A stretch of 64,000 nucleotides of DNA from assembly GCF_036588685.1 (NCBI RefSeq), contig NC_086375.1, positions 37,966,566 through 38,030,565 on the forward strand, written 5' to 3'. This document shows, in pieces, positions 29,458-44,400 of this stretch. The notes under the pieces are model-generated. The model searched no databases, had not been told where the DNA came from, and saw only the letters and a list, made by a program, of their open reading frames with translations. The first letter of the stretch is position 1. Every line of letters starts with the position of its first letter. Both the position numbers and the translations under genes were made by a program. The DNA comes from Mytilus trossulus (lineage: Eukaryota; Mollusca; Bivalvia; Mytilida; Mytilidae).

Positions 29458-32400
29458 TCAATTCTTCCATTTTATACTCTGTAAATAAAAAGAAAAATCC
29501 TTTGAAAATCTGATATCTGTTGACAAGAAAGTAGCAACTGCTGTCCAATAAAACTAGCAAAGTTCGTTGACAAAATAAAATGTTAAAAAAACTGTTAAAA
29601 AAACTATACGTTTACTCTATTTATAATTGCCATTTCATTGTTGTTATACAATGGTATGTCCTTTAGGAAACATGAGACTTTACATTGATAATTAAAGCTT
29701 GTGTTACATAAAGAAATATTGATCTTTAAACCTGTTCATCAAGTTATTTGACAGAGGCGGATTTAAGGTAGGAGGGAGATCCCCCTTTTTAAGCTACATA
29801 TATGTTTTTTTAATGTATACACTTTTTACAAAGAACACTTCTAACATCCCTTGGTGGGCCCCCTTATTACAATCCTTGATCCAATGTATAATCTGACTTG
29901 TTAACTGTATCAAATTGCATGCTGAAATTGTAAATAGAATAAGTTTGAGCAAAATCTTTGTTCCCTTACAATGAATAGAAAAATTAATATTTTGTAGAAG
30001 TTATTTGGTGTGTTACAAAAACTTACAGAATTATTAAGAGCTGCAGCAGCACTTCTTGCCTCTATTGTTCCTGGCTGTAATTTTCTTCCATAAAACTCTA
30101 ATTGTGCACGATCTTTCATGGATGCTAGTGTCTAAAATAAAATATCATTGTCAGGAGGGGTAGTCTTTGCAGGTAATTGCATACCAGATTTTTGACTAGA
30201 AACTATTAAGGGGATCAGACATTTATTATTATTTTTGGGTTTCAATGGCTCTCCATACATTTAGAGGTCAACTAAATGTAATGTATTTCGACATTGATAT
30301 GTTCCCACATCCCAAGACTGTTAATTGCAATTTTTTTTACATTGAAGGTAGTTCAGGTTTCTTTTTATAAGAATCCCTTCTGGTCATATGTTGCAAAATT
30401 AATTTTGTAGTTAAAAAATAATTTACCAATTATATTTCAATTTACAACATAAACATCTAAAATTTGAAATTTACAGATTGAGCAATAAAAACCTATAAGT
30501 GTCTCTAAAAGTGTATTCAAAATTCTATCTTGTAATCTTGTATATTCATCAAGTTAAAAAATAAATAATGATTTATTTGTTAAGTTACTTACCTCAATAA
30601 CGACATTATGACATTTAAATTTTTTAGCCAGTTCTAATCTTTTCTCTGTATTATCAATCAACTTCAAATATTTTGTAAGAACCTGTAAGAAGAAATGGCT
30701 AAATGTTACATTATGCAAATTTTTATCATTGAGTAATCTATAGGCACATTATGCAGGCATTGAGAGTATCTACAAAGGGATTTGAAACCCACTTACTTAC
30801 ATCAGCCCTTCTGCAACAAAACTTAATTCTTTTGAATTGTAAATGAAATGAATAATGAAACTCTATGGCATGAATGTACTATTTTTTAAAAAGACAATTA
30901 TTATTTTTAGCCATCCAAATTAGCTAATTCATCACATTATCAAAATTTTTAAAATTTTTAAATCTGTGAATTAACTTCACAAATAATCTTTCAGACAAAA
31001 TTCAGATGCTCTTTCCTTTTTACATAACTTCTTAATTGCTGCAATGGATGAATAAGTAATGATAGCTAAGTACTTTACCTCTAATGGAGGATTACACTGG
31101 TTGAGTATCTGACACACCCGGTCAAAACCAATCACAGCTCGTGCTTTAGTACCACCAAACCAACCCTATAATAATCATGATATTACTAACAAAGCATGAA
31201 AAAGCAGAAGTTCATAAAATAAAATAAAAAATTTAGTATTACCTTTAATAATAATATATATCATTTCCGAATTCTGTAGATTCATTTATTCTGTGGATTG
31301 CTGAAAACTTGCACTTTTGAGTATATTTGTTTTCATGGATTTGCCTATCTCTGTATACAATTTCTATTGAAAATATGTTATTCATTGAACATCTGAATTT
31401 CCATAAATTAAAACAAAGCAATCTGAAGAATGTACCTTACAAAAATTTTATGGGTAAATGTAACTTGCATACTCCTTTAACTTATCTTATATCAAAGTTC
31501 TCATATGATGGCATTGTAAACCCTTTCATTAACCTCATAGTCATGAAATATTATTCATAATTACCTTTTTACTATTATAACAGTTCAATTATTATTAAGA
31601 GCATACCAAATGGTCCGAGACCACCATTGTCGTCCCTTGATTATTGTTGTTCACAAATATAGTCCCTAGTGTCAGGGTTTTAGCTAGGATTTTGAGGGCT
31701 TTAGTCACTTTTGCGCCTGATAAAAATCAGCCTTATTTTTTTATAAAGCAAGGGATCTAGGATGTTTATCAAACTACCTATACATATATGTCAAAGTCCT
31801 TCAAGGACTAGTCTAGGATCTTTGAAGACTTTAGGATTGCTAATGTAGGCAGTTATTTGCAATATTGAATGAATTGACTGATGTGATGCTAAGATATGAA
31901 GATAAGAACAGGGATCTGGTAATATGGTCAAAACTTCACTTCAGTTATTTTCAGGGCACACCCCTTATCAACAAAAGTTGGGTGCCTTTATTTTTAACCA
32001 CTGCACAAATGAACTTGTAACGACTTTTTCACTTCACAATCATTTATATCCTTGAAAATACGTTTTAACATCTATTTGGAATCAATTTCTTTAATATTGG
32101 ATAGAAGGATCTGCATCTATACTTAATGGGACAATTCTAATGACTGTAGACTGTAGATCACGTTTACTTTCGATTCTTAAACGAAATGAAATGAAAACGG
32201 GAAGTGACAATTGAATAATAATTTTAGAATAAAACCGGATTCATCTACGAACTTTTACGCATGCGCAATGCATTGAACAGGAAGCACCTGTTTGCAAGTG
32301 AAAATATTTAAGTTTTGAATAAAGTTCATTCTTTTTAATCGAAGTTGTCGAAAGTTTTTGATGAATATATTTATATAAAGTATGACGGAAATACGTTGAA

Positions 32401-35400
32401 ATGACGAAACTACGACAAGCAAACTGCAAATTATAATCCTAAGGGAAATATTGAAATTAAAATAAAGTTGAAATGTCCGGGAAGTTTATCAATTTTGTTC
32501 AAATGACGAAAATACGACTGAACTGTGAGAAATGATTAAAATGAAATGCTGACTGACTGATTTAACTTAAATAGATTATTATGATGGTCATTTATGAGGT
32601 TTTATAATGATAATTAAGGGATTAGTGACCCATCTGATTGGCGATTATAAGCGGATTACTTGTCATCACAACTTTTAACACCTTTGGTAAACGTTAATTA
32701 CCTGAGGGCCATAAACTTGTCAGAATCATAAAGACAGGTAGAATTCAAGTAATTTGATGTGTAAATACTTTTACACTTTCCAAATTTAAGTGACGAAATT
32801 GATATGAAATATTTTCGTCATTTCGAAAACCTTTTCGTAAAATACGAAAGTGACGAGCGCTAGCAAAATCACTGCCTAGTGTTGACAGTGGGTTTACTTG
32901 CCATTAATTTTTATACCCCTTCCAAATTTATTTCTCCATGTTCAATGCCTCAAATTGCAAGTAGGGGGATGAAATTACACTGTAAAAAAATTTGGGTCCA
33001 GAATTTTAAAGGAACGTAGTGATTTGGTCCAGCTGATAAAAGGTTGAAAATGAGCACTTCCGATGCTGTCAAAAGATTTCAAGACGCCCCAAACATAAAA
33101 TTGTCCATATTTTGAGTTAGAGGCGATGAAGTTTTCTATAAATTTGATATAATTTGTCCCAAAAGTAGTACAACACACTGTAAAAGTTTCTTTGAGAAAG
33201 CGCAGGTGGGATTTTTTTTATTTTCATTTATGTTCTAAAAGAAATGCACTACGAATTAATTGTGTTCTCGGACCAAATGGTAAACTTTTATGGTAATCAG
33301 TACATAGATTTATGTTAAGAGTTTAATTACCTTAGTTGTAAGTAATTCGTCTACACTATTCCACTGTTTTAACCTAGCTCTGGCAGATAAAGCCGTCCAT
33401 ACAAATTGTTTATCTGTCAACTAAAATAAAACTATTTGGTTTGAATTTTGACCAATAAATATTAAAAAGGTTAATAGAGTGTTGAGATGTATAGGAAAGC
33501 TGACCATGCAACATTTACAACAATGCAACCGCTAGTTATTAGTTTTATAAGGGGTCATATATCAAAATAATTTAAAAACTTTGTTTCAAACTTTAAAATT
33601 CTTAAGAAATAGGGAAAATAAAATCTTTCCTTTTATACTAATAGGAAAGCTGTCTTACCTGGTGTTGTTTTCTAATTGCTTCTGGACATGCCAAATGATT
33701 CTGAAAGACACAAAAATATTTGTTTCATCAAGCAAAAAACTCAAACAATTTCTTCGAAGAAACCTGACTGTACTTACAAACACTCATTTCAAGAAACGAT
33801 TGATCTTATATAATTTAAAAATTACTCAAATTCTGAATAAATTCATAGTCATCATGGACACTTTTATTTTTATAGTACAATGTTATGATCATTTTTTGTA
33901 ATTTGTGTAAAACTTTTTTTGGTGGGAATTCAAATTCATCGGTTTTAAGATTTACTCATCTGGAATCTACTAAAACATTTACTCCTTGTACTTTTGGTCG
34001 CATGTTCTCATATCTTTATAAAGGTAAATAATCAATTACTCCTACATGGTTTATTTTTTGCAAAGATTTTCCAGATTTAAGGTGTGAAGTTTTATACTGG
34101 AAGCTTTCTTTCTTTTATTTATACCTTCTTCTGAACGTCAGCTCAATATCCTGAACATGAGGGATTTTTTTTCACAATTATATTCTAAATGCAAAATGAG
34201 CCAAAATCAGCTGCTAACATTTTTTTATCTAAAGTTTCCAATGTATTATTAAAACAATACAAATTAATTTGGCTGTCACTTACCTCCCCTTCTGAGGAAT
34301 GATAAAAACAACAATAGTAAAGTGTGGTAACAGCTGACATGTTAAGTATAGAAGCTTTACGTGGATATTGCTTAAACATCATTACTGTTCCACTTAATTC
34401 TGCTTTCCTATCAGAATCCTGAAATGTAAACCATAAATAAGATGCTTTGTGAGATATTGCTCACTGACCCATACTCTTAAATCAACTCAAAACAGTGCAT
34501 AATCAAAGCGCGAAAGCGCTGTAAAGGCAGTTAATTACAGGTTGTGTGTATTTCTAGTCCAGTTATATCATTATCTTCCATAGAACAGAGGTGGTATGTA
34601 GAATTTAAGATTTAGAGTTCTTTTGTACCTTAGTTCACCTATATCTATAGTCTACTGTTTACAGTATATTTTCTGTTCCTCGCCATGAAATGCATTTTTA
34701 GCCATGGCCTTGTCAGTTTGCTTTAAATTTATGAGTTTGACTGTCCCTTTGGTGACTTTCGTCCCTCTTCTTTAGACATCTAAGAACTTTTCCTTTTCAA
34801 TATAAATAGACTATTTTTAATTATTGATTGTATAGGCATATTCTATGACTCCCATAAAAAATAGTTCACAAAGATTGACTAGTCTCTGTACTGTGTGTAT
34901 AGCAAGAACATCAAGTAACATAATGGTAAATGTACATAGTAACATGTCAACTTTTTTGATGACCATACCTGCCAACTGTCAGTATTTGCAGAGTATTTCC
35001 CCCATCGAGCTTGAGGCTCCCAAATGGAAATTTTGTAAGAGCAATTTTGTCGACTATTTAAAGAAAACAATTTATTCAACAATGGCTATAAGCTTGTTAA
35101 TGCAAGAAGAAGCCAAAAACCACATTAGAATATATTTGAAGGGAATCCATGACAATCGCCCCATTAGCAAATAGCCCCACTTTTTCACTAACTCGCCCCA
35201 CTTTAAAAAAAAACCTGCCCCAACCTGGATTACCAAATCCCCCCACTTGTGAACTGTGTTAAATCCCTTAAATATTACTCCTGCCAACTCGCCCCACCTA
35301 ATAGAAAACGATACTATCTAGATAAATATATTATTAACCAGGAAGAATTTAGTAATGCCAACTCGCCCCACTTATGTAAAAAGTTGTTCTCCCGTTGTAT

Positions 35401-38400
35401 CATGTGTATATAAGTTAAATTCTGTTAATATTACTCCTGCCAACTGGTCCCACCTAATGGAAATCGGTGAAATCTAGATAAATATATTATTAACCAGGAT
35501 GAATTTAGTAATGCCAACTCGCCCCACGTATGGAAAAAGATGTTATCCCATTGAATATAAGTTCAATTCCTTATATTGCATTATGATACAATTAACAGGT
35601 TTCTTTTCAATTGTTATGCAAATAACTAAGCTTCAAAACTTACATTTATTCTTCAGTATATATCAATAATAGTAATTAAATTAATTTTCGGTTTGTTTGT
35701 ATTCTGTGTAGATTAGTTTTCATTAAAGTGGTGCGAGTTTTTATTTTTAATTATATATATATATATATATTAATCTAAAAATTACCGTTTTTTTATAAGT
35801 AGGGCGAGTTGGCAGGAGTAATATTAAACAGGGTTCTCGCTAAGGCGAGTCCATGAGTCCTGGACTCAACAAAATCTGTCTGGACTCACCATTTTCAAAA
35901 CTGGTGAGTCCACAAATACATCAATATTGAAATATTTTGTATAAAAACTGAACACAGTTACCATGACTCACCGTGGCCAAAAATGACGAGTCCCTGGACT
36001 CGCCTTCAAAAATCCTTAGCGAGAACCCTGATTTAAAATGATTTAACCAATTTCACATGTGGGGCGAGTTGGCAGGAGTAATATTAAACATGATATAACC
36101 AATTTCACATGTGGGGTGATTTGATAAATCAGTTTGTGGTGTTTTTTTAAAAAGTGGGCCGATTAGCCAGTGGGGCGACTTGTCCTGCTTCGATTTGAAG
36201 CCCCCCTTGAAGGTTTTGTATGACTATATGAACCATCTTTCACATAAAACCCCCATGTACATTTTGAAAAGTTGGCAGATATGTTTCTAACTCCAGGCAA
36301 AATCTACCGGTATGAATGAAAAAGAAGTTTTCAATTAAGGCTCTGTGGCCATAACAGCTGTCTCATTAGCATTTTAACCACTTCCCATATTTGCAATTAA
36401 AACAATAGAAGAAAATTATTCAACGCAAAAACAAAACTTACTTGTAAATATGAAATTCTCTTTACGGTATGAGTTTTTCTCCTTGTTTGAGATTGTACAG
36501 TAGTACCTGTAACTGCTTATACCTATTTCGTATTCACTTTTGCTTGATAAACTCACTAAATATCATATACATTGTACCACATCTCCTTATTTTTATATGC
36601 ATTCCAATAACATGAACAATTGTAATTCAATTCTATATACCAAAGCAAAATGAACTGCACCACTTTCATTCACTAGTATGCATCTTTTGGCAAAATACAA
36701 GACTTTGTTCTTAGATGACACAATTAATATAATATATATTTATTGATAAAAAAATAAAATTTAGTATACAACTCTTTAACAGTATAAAAAAAGCACAGCT
36801 GTGTCATAAATTGTGAAATCTGTGCTGAAAACATAGACATTGATGGTATTTGAGTAATTCCATATGTGAAGCTCAACATTAGCTCGTCAGTTGGTGGTGG
36901 ACAGTTATAGTTCCTTTCTGCAGGCTAGGATGACTGACTTTTCAGGAAAACCAATTTCACAAATCAAAACTTTCCTCTAGCATGTCTAGATTTCTCCTAC
37001 AATATTCATCCAGTTTAGTTCTTTTGTTTTAATTGGACACCGTCCTGATTTTTAATTTTGCAAACCATTCAGTCTCTCGCTTGCAAATGGTGCATGAAAA
37101 TAGGATGGGTATGGCAGTAGACAAGTCCCTTTAAAGTGGGTTTGTGCCCTGAAAAAAAAGTTTTATAACTTAAGTTTAATTGAAACTTGTGCAACACATA
37201 TACCTAAATAACTATATAACATAGAAGAGAGCATCATTCGTGTCAATGTTTTGTTCCTGTTTACATTGTCATTGATATTTTTTCAGAAAGCCTGAGGCAT
37301 AGCTCATGAATTCCTGTCATTAGACATTACATCCTAAACTAACATAATTACTGCTAGAATGATTATCAGTATGATATACGTATACTATCATTGTACAGCC
37401 CAAGTCTTCAGTATATATAATTGTTGCATTCATTCACTCCTGTGTTCAGTCGTTCAAAAATTTCTAAACATCAACAAATGAACTTTAATAACAACAAGAA
37501 AACACTAGAAAAGATACGTACATACAACCCGTGTTTAAGTGTATTTGAAAAAAAAAAAAATCCGGTTAAACGATGTAAAAAGGAGAAATATATCTGGTTA
37601 AACGATGTATAAAGGAGGAAAAATTGTAGATATTGCATTACGATGCGTTCTACCTAATAGCACGTGGATATGTTTACATATTTAGACTTGACCCAGTATG
37701 TCACCGCCGTCGTTTAAACACTTGACTACAGTCGTGTATAAGCTAGACAATAAAAAGCTTAAGCCTGTACTATTTGTGTGAAGTAAATGTGTTTGTTCTG
37801 TACATTTAAATTGTTTTACCTGATAGCAAGAACGTATATATCTATCCGTTCCCTTCTCAATTCACTTTGTCAAATTCGTCGAGCTTCTTCAAAACATACG
37901 TATTACTGCGCCCCGAAGTGAAAAAAATATGAGAAATCCTCGTAAAATAATGCTATTTTCAATTTTGTGGAATCCATTTTGTTATATTAATTATACAAAG
38001 ATAAAAAAAAGTTACGATTAATTATGAATTTGCATATCATTATACGGAACGTTTATGGACTATTTTTTAAGTCGGTCATTTTGGCGGTAAATCATGTACA
38101 CATACACACGTAGATTGGCTGGTACCCGATTGTAATGTTACACATCAAATATATCAAATAGCTCATACCCGGAACGTAGTACCGGTAACCAGGATAATAC
38201 GTAGAAAACATACATAACTAATACCGAAATATACGGTTTCTCGTTCATAAACCGAATTCCGCTTTGAATTATAGAAGATGCAATATTAATCATGTTCAGT
38301 CGACTTTTCATTGTTATATCAACGTCTGAACTAATTAAAGAATCTTTAGATGTCAGATAACACTTGGAAATTGACCCGACCTCTTTCCACACGGAATATA

Positions 38401-41400
38401 CAAATAATGATAGTTTGTAGTCAGGTTGACTGCTTATAATGCAAAATACACACTTTTAACAAGTTCTATAAAACGAACAATACACACTGGTCGTTTCTTT
38501 AGTCCCCAATGTAAATGAAAGAAACAAAAACCATATCATACCATACAAAGAAGAGGAGAAATTCGAACATTTCCGGATCTATATCTGGCCAAAAGACCCC
38601 CAGCATGGATTGCGTATGAAAAGATGAACCTCATGACTTAAAAGTCAGGCCTTAAAGCACTGCCTTTAAAAAAATCAGAGATAACAGGCTTAAACTTTTG
38701 TATGCCAGACTTGCGTTTCGTCATTTTAAGAATATATATCATGTATCACTGTAATACAGGAATACACACATTGAAATGTATAACTTGCTTAATTGATGAT
38801 AGCTGAATAATTATAGGTAAATGTCTCTAAATACAATTAAAATCATCATACAACTTAACTCTTATTTACCTCTATTGGTCTTTGTCTTTCTAATAATGCT
38901 ATGTGTTCCTGTAACAATGGTGTTTCAGATGATAGCTGTGGATTAGCTGAGAAGTGTGCTCTGAAATATATAATTCAATATTTACACCAAATTAAATAGA
39001 AGTAACAATTTGAGTAACTTATCAAATGACTATTATACATTGATCAAGAACCCATGAAAGTAAACCTAAAAACTCTAGAAAATACAATGATTTCTTTTAA
39101 AAAGATAAAATGATCAAAGCAGCTGAAAGATCACTTAACCATGCAAAATTAATTTTGAATGTTTTTTTTCTTCTGGTGATGGACTTTAATTTACCATGAA
39201 AATGAAGTGAAGGGCAACTGACATAAACCACTTTCAACATGAGACAACCATGTTTGATATATGGTTTGTATAGATCAATTATTAAAAAATATTTTCTTTT
39301 TACAAATAGTTTTAAGAACGCTTTCACAGTTGCAAAATAAGCATATATATATTTTATGGCATCAGCAACATTTGCAGTTAAGACAAGAAGGCTATTCCAT
39401 CTATTCTGATCTGTGCATTTCTCAATTAACCTTCAAGAGGAACACTCGGAGCTAAAAATAGCTATAAATGGATCTGCTGAGGTATTGAGTGAGTTCCATG
39501 AGATTGGAAAAATAACATGGAAAAGTAAAATAATAAGCAAGAGGTAAATATTTGAGTATAGCTATATTGTAAGTTTTTGTAGAATAAAAACGTTTTAATG
39601 AACAATTATCACAATATTTTGTGTTGTATATTAGTGATAACTTAGATGATAGTTTTATGTATTTTTAAATTCAGCATTTTTTTCTAAATTTGAAGAACAT
39701 GCTGGCCTGGCATTTTATTTTTAAATGGCTTGAATATAACTAGACATTAATTCAATTTTGTCTAGATACCTTTGAAATGAAAACCACCTCATGAAGACCT
39801 GTCTACAGCAGAATGCATTGAGTGTTTAGCTAAAGGTAATATCTTTGGTTTGCTGGCTAGCTAGCTGAGCTGTGTAAGTTAGGTTTATTAATCTCCTTTA
39901 AGGAGGCTCTGTGTCTTCCTCCATCTTGGATTTTGAATAAGCAGACATCTTTGGTCTATATATTTGGTGAAATATGCAAATTTTTAGAGTTTTATGTAAT
40001 TTTTGTACAAGACTTTTGAATGATATAGAAAATTGTATGTTTAAACATAATTGCAGTTGTAATTTTGCAAAAACACTTTGTTTCTGTTTCATTAGATTTA
40101 TCAAAATTTACCAAATAAGGGGAGATGACTCCTATAAAGTAGTTTTTACAATAGAAAGTGTTATGAATTTACCTATTTCAATATGTAGCAAGAAAACAAG
40201 TTCAGTGACCCCTAAAGCTTCATTTTGACAAGTTATCAAAAAATTCTGTCAGTTTTAATTAAGACGCCCTAGCCACCTTAAGAGTAAACTAGTCTGTCAG
40301 ATAACTAATCTGAGATTTTAATAGGTACTTATTTGCTTGGATTTAATGATAAGTCAAAACTCATGTGAAAACTGAACATAAACTTTGAAGTATTGAAATA
40401 TTCAAATAAATATTTGAAAGTCTGAAATATGAGTAAAACTCAATTTATAGTATTGAGTAAAATTCTCATGAGAAGAAGTGTGTCAATAAATTAAATATTG
40501 TAACAATTATAAATCATAGCCAACTGATAGAAATCTATTAGAAATGATAAAATTTGGAAGAACTACAGGCAGCGTTCTTTCAAGTGCATCATAACATACC
40601 TGTCGAAATTGTGATCCTGTGCATGATATTAGGGGTTTATCGGTACTTGGAATGTTAAAATGATTCTTACCTAATGATTCTATGTAAAATATAATTTAAA
40701 ACATTTGCTATCTATTAAATCGGAGAAACCAGTGTGATTTTACCTTTTTTTTTTATCATAATCATGATTGTTATATCAAACATAGTAACTCACTGTTAGA
40801 GCATTCAGGATTTCAATCTAAAATTTACTGCTTAATTCAAGTCAGTATTTTAAATTCTTATTTGAATACAGCTTATAATTACTGATAGAACAAAAACTCT
40901 TGCTATTAGTAAAATCAAAAGGCGTACCCTATTCATTTGTATATTAAGCATAATTAAACCATTATGGGAAGAACAAAATACTCACCTTAAACACATATCC
41001 AATGATTTTAGTTTAGCACCTGCATCACTTATAGAAACTGCTTGCTTATACTTCAACATCTGTTAATTAAAAGGAAATAATACAATTGTTTACAAATTCC
41101 AACACACAATGAAAGAACAACTAATCAATACTTTTCCACATTTATAAACCTGAACTTAATATTGTGATGGATTGAAAATAAGTTAAAAAGCTGTTTTTTG
41201 ATTTTCATCAGTTCAACAATTACTGAAAACTTAAAAAAATCTTTTTAGTAATAAAACTGTCTTGTATTATAGTGTTCAGAATTTCAGAATGTAACTCCTT
41301 TACGGTATTTCTGTATATGCCATTGAAACAAATCTATATCTTTTCAGATCAACTTGTTTTTTCATGAGATGGAAAAGTTCCTTTTTATGAAGATTCCATA

Positions 41401-44400
41401 AATTTTGTGTATTATTGTTTGTCTGGTGGTCTTTTTCTTTTTTAGCCATGGGGTTGTAGTTTATTTTTGACTTATGAGTTTGAATGTTCCTCTATTGTCT
41501 GCAGATTCTCTTTTAAGCTAAGGCCATTAGTTAAACCAATGACCAATAGCTTTTGATTAATTCTTAAGGAAAGGGGCTGATGAAATAGTTTTCTAGTTGA
41601 TTTTTTTTAAATATCACTGCAAAAAGGTATTTGTTGAACAAATTAAATGAGTGTCATAAAAAAAAAAAATCCATAAGAACTAATAAAATAATAGAGCTAT
41701 AAATCCAATAATATTTTTTTTTATTTTAGGCCACACCAATTTGATTCCTTGTTCGACGGACCCGCCCGCACCTATTTTTTTCAAAACAGAATTTTTTTAT
41801 TTTTATTATATTCCCGCTTCCCGCATCCGGAAATGAAATCATGTCCATTTCCCGCACTGTTTTTTTGTAAATATTATAAAAAGATCGCAACATTTGTTTA
41901 TAAAATCTCAGTCTAGCCTTTATATAACGATTTTAAACCTATCAGTACCCCCACAACACTGTAAATATCTGCGAGAATATTTGTTTCAGCATGAAACCAA
42001 TTTATTTCACCTGGAGTGCTCCGATATAACCGGAAATACCAGTACAGAACAAAACGTTAGTTTCTTTCCCCCTAACTTGTATTCCCTAAAAAAAATGTTC
42101 GTTGTTAAAATAAAGTACAAAGAACTTCTGAAGGATTTGCCTTCAACTGCAATTATAATGTATGGTGACGATCATACCCGCTGCAGGTTTGTGCAAGGAC
42201 CTGTCGTTCAGCCGTTATCGTTTGTTGATGTGGTTCATTGGTATTTTACCGTTTGGAAATATAAATTAGATCGTTGGTTTTCCTGTTCGAATTGTGTACA
42301 AAACTAAGTTGTGGTCCATTAAAGGTTGCTGATTGGTCGGGATAAAAGCTCTGTGTAAAAGGCCGTACTTTGACATATGTTTGTTATTATCAGGTTGGGA
42401 ACAACCTTCCCTCAGACAAGTGGCCTTGAAGGGGTCATTTTACCATGTTTACTGAAGTAGAAAAGAAAATAGAAATACTAAGGATTTGTATAGTGCTACT
42501 ATACAAAACCTTTGACAACTTAGAATGTTTTACTCAAAAAGAGGAGAAATACATTATATTTTAAACAACTTTTCTAAAAGAGGGATGGGTCCACATATTT
42601 TGAATAATATTAAACTGTTAAAGTAAATGCGTTATAAACATGGTTAAAGTCCAGGAATATTACAAAATTCTTGGGCACGTTTTGACCATTTAATACCAAA
42701 TATTATAGTTCTTTGGGGAAATATTAGCCCTTTTGTACTTAAAGTGTTTTTACAAAAAAAAAATAATTATAACTTATATTATGACCCCTCATAAAAGGGA
42801 TATTCATAACATTAAGGGGTTGTTCTGAACCTGATTATGACTTGGATGAAGAATTGTCTCATTGTCAGTCACACATACATAGACCAGATTTAATTATTCA
42901 ATTATTTCTTGTTGAACAGCATGAACAGGGGAAAAATATTTCATAAATTAAAGAAATGTCAAGGTACAAGTGATAAATCAAGTTTTAATATAGTAAAAAC
43001 CTACTATTTTATGTTTACAAAAAAAAATTATAATCGCTCGCCTCTACTTTTTAAGCTTCGCCTAAAAAATTTGCAAATTAAATATTTTTTTATTAAAATT
43101 TTCAAATCGCTCGCTCGCCCCAATTTTTGAAGTCCAAAAATCCGTAGAACAAGAAATTAAATTGGTGTGGCCTTAACATTTAATTTTTTGCTGGAAATTA
43201 AATAATTTTCTTATCCTGATGTCCTCCAAAAAAAAACCATTTGTTTGACCTTCCGCAATTGATTAGTAAGGTGGTACCCAACACTTTCACTAAAATTAAT
43301 TTGGCTTGTTTAATTTTCATAAAATTTTGTCAAAGTTTTTACTTTGACCCTTTAACATAAATATAAAAATTTCAAAAATTTTGAACCAACCATATTGTCA
43401 GAAAAATTACACTGGTTATATAGCAGTTTTGAAAAACACCAATTTTGATTATTGAGAAGCTTAATATTCCTTATACAACACATTGTAATTAAAACGTTTA
43501 GCTGACTTTACAGAGTTATCTCCCTGTAGTGTTAGGTACCATAAACAAGAGTTAAATATATCATACATACTGCTGCTTCTTCATTCCTCCCTAACATCCT
43601 GAAACATAAATATTTATATTGCTCTTTTAAAGGAATTCCTTTATTGACTCTAAAACTTTTATCTGTAGGATACCAGTGTTCATGATTTGTGTGGGTATAG
43701 TTCAAAAATGAATTTAAATGTTTAACAGAGTACACATTTTGTATTTGTTTGTATGGAGACTTTGGCATAACTACAATACATGTATCAAATATCCGTGAAA
43801 TTGCTAAATGCCTTGCTGTTTATTGGATTGACACAATGCAAGATTCTGTACTTGTGTTCATTTACTATGGTATGTGTCCATGAGTATAAAATTATACTTA
43901 CCCAAGTAGATCTTCTAATTCTTTCAAGTCAAAATGAGCTTTCATATAACTGATCAAATGATTAGCTGCTACTGGCCTTCTCTGTAACTCTAGATTAAAT
44001 ATGGAGGGCTTTATTGTTTTCTTTATAAAAAGGATGATCTGAAATGAAAAATTTATTATAGGTTAAAATATTTTATTTTACTTTATCTTGTAGGACAGAT
44101 AATAAAAGATTATTTTAACTCTGTGTTACATATTTTGTTTTCGTTCATTTTTGTTTTGTCCATTAATAAGGCCATTCATTTTCTTGTTTGAATTGTTTTA
44201 CATTTGTGATTTCCGGGCCTTTTATAGCTGACTGTGTGGTATGGGCCTTGCTCATTGTTGAAGGCTGCAGAGTTACATATAACTGTTAATTTCTATGTCT
44301 CTTGTTCTCTTGTGGAGAGTTGTCTCATTGGCAATCATACCACATCTTCATTTTCATATTATTATGATGGTAGATACCATTCCATACCAGTTTACCCACT

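Noticed and set aside
34845..35174. 109-codon + strand frame in VIPAS39 intron 13
   Set aside because: No domain, runs into the CGCCCCAC array, and opposes the host gene strand.
38138..38392. 84-codon minus-strand frame
   Set aside because: Would sit in a VIPAS39 intron but has no splice sites with matching phase and no recognisable content.
41894..42307. 137-codon frame inside the Harbinger-like element
   Set aside because: Second half is a known dispersed repeat; no transposase motif.
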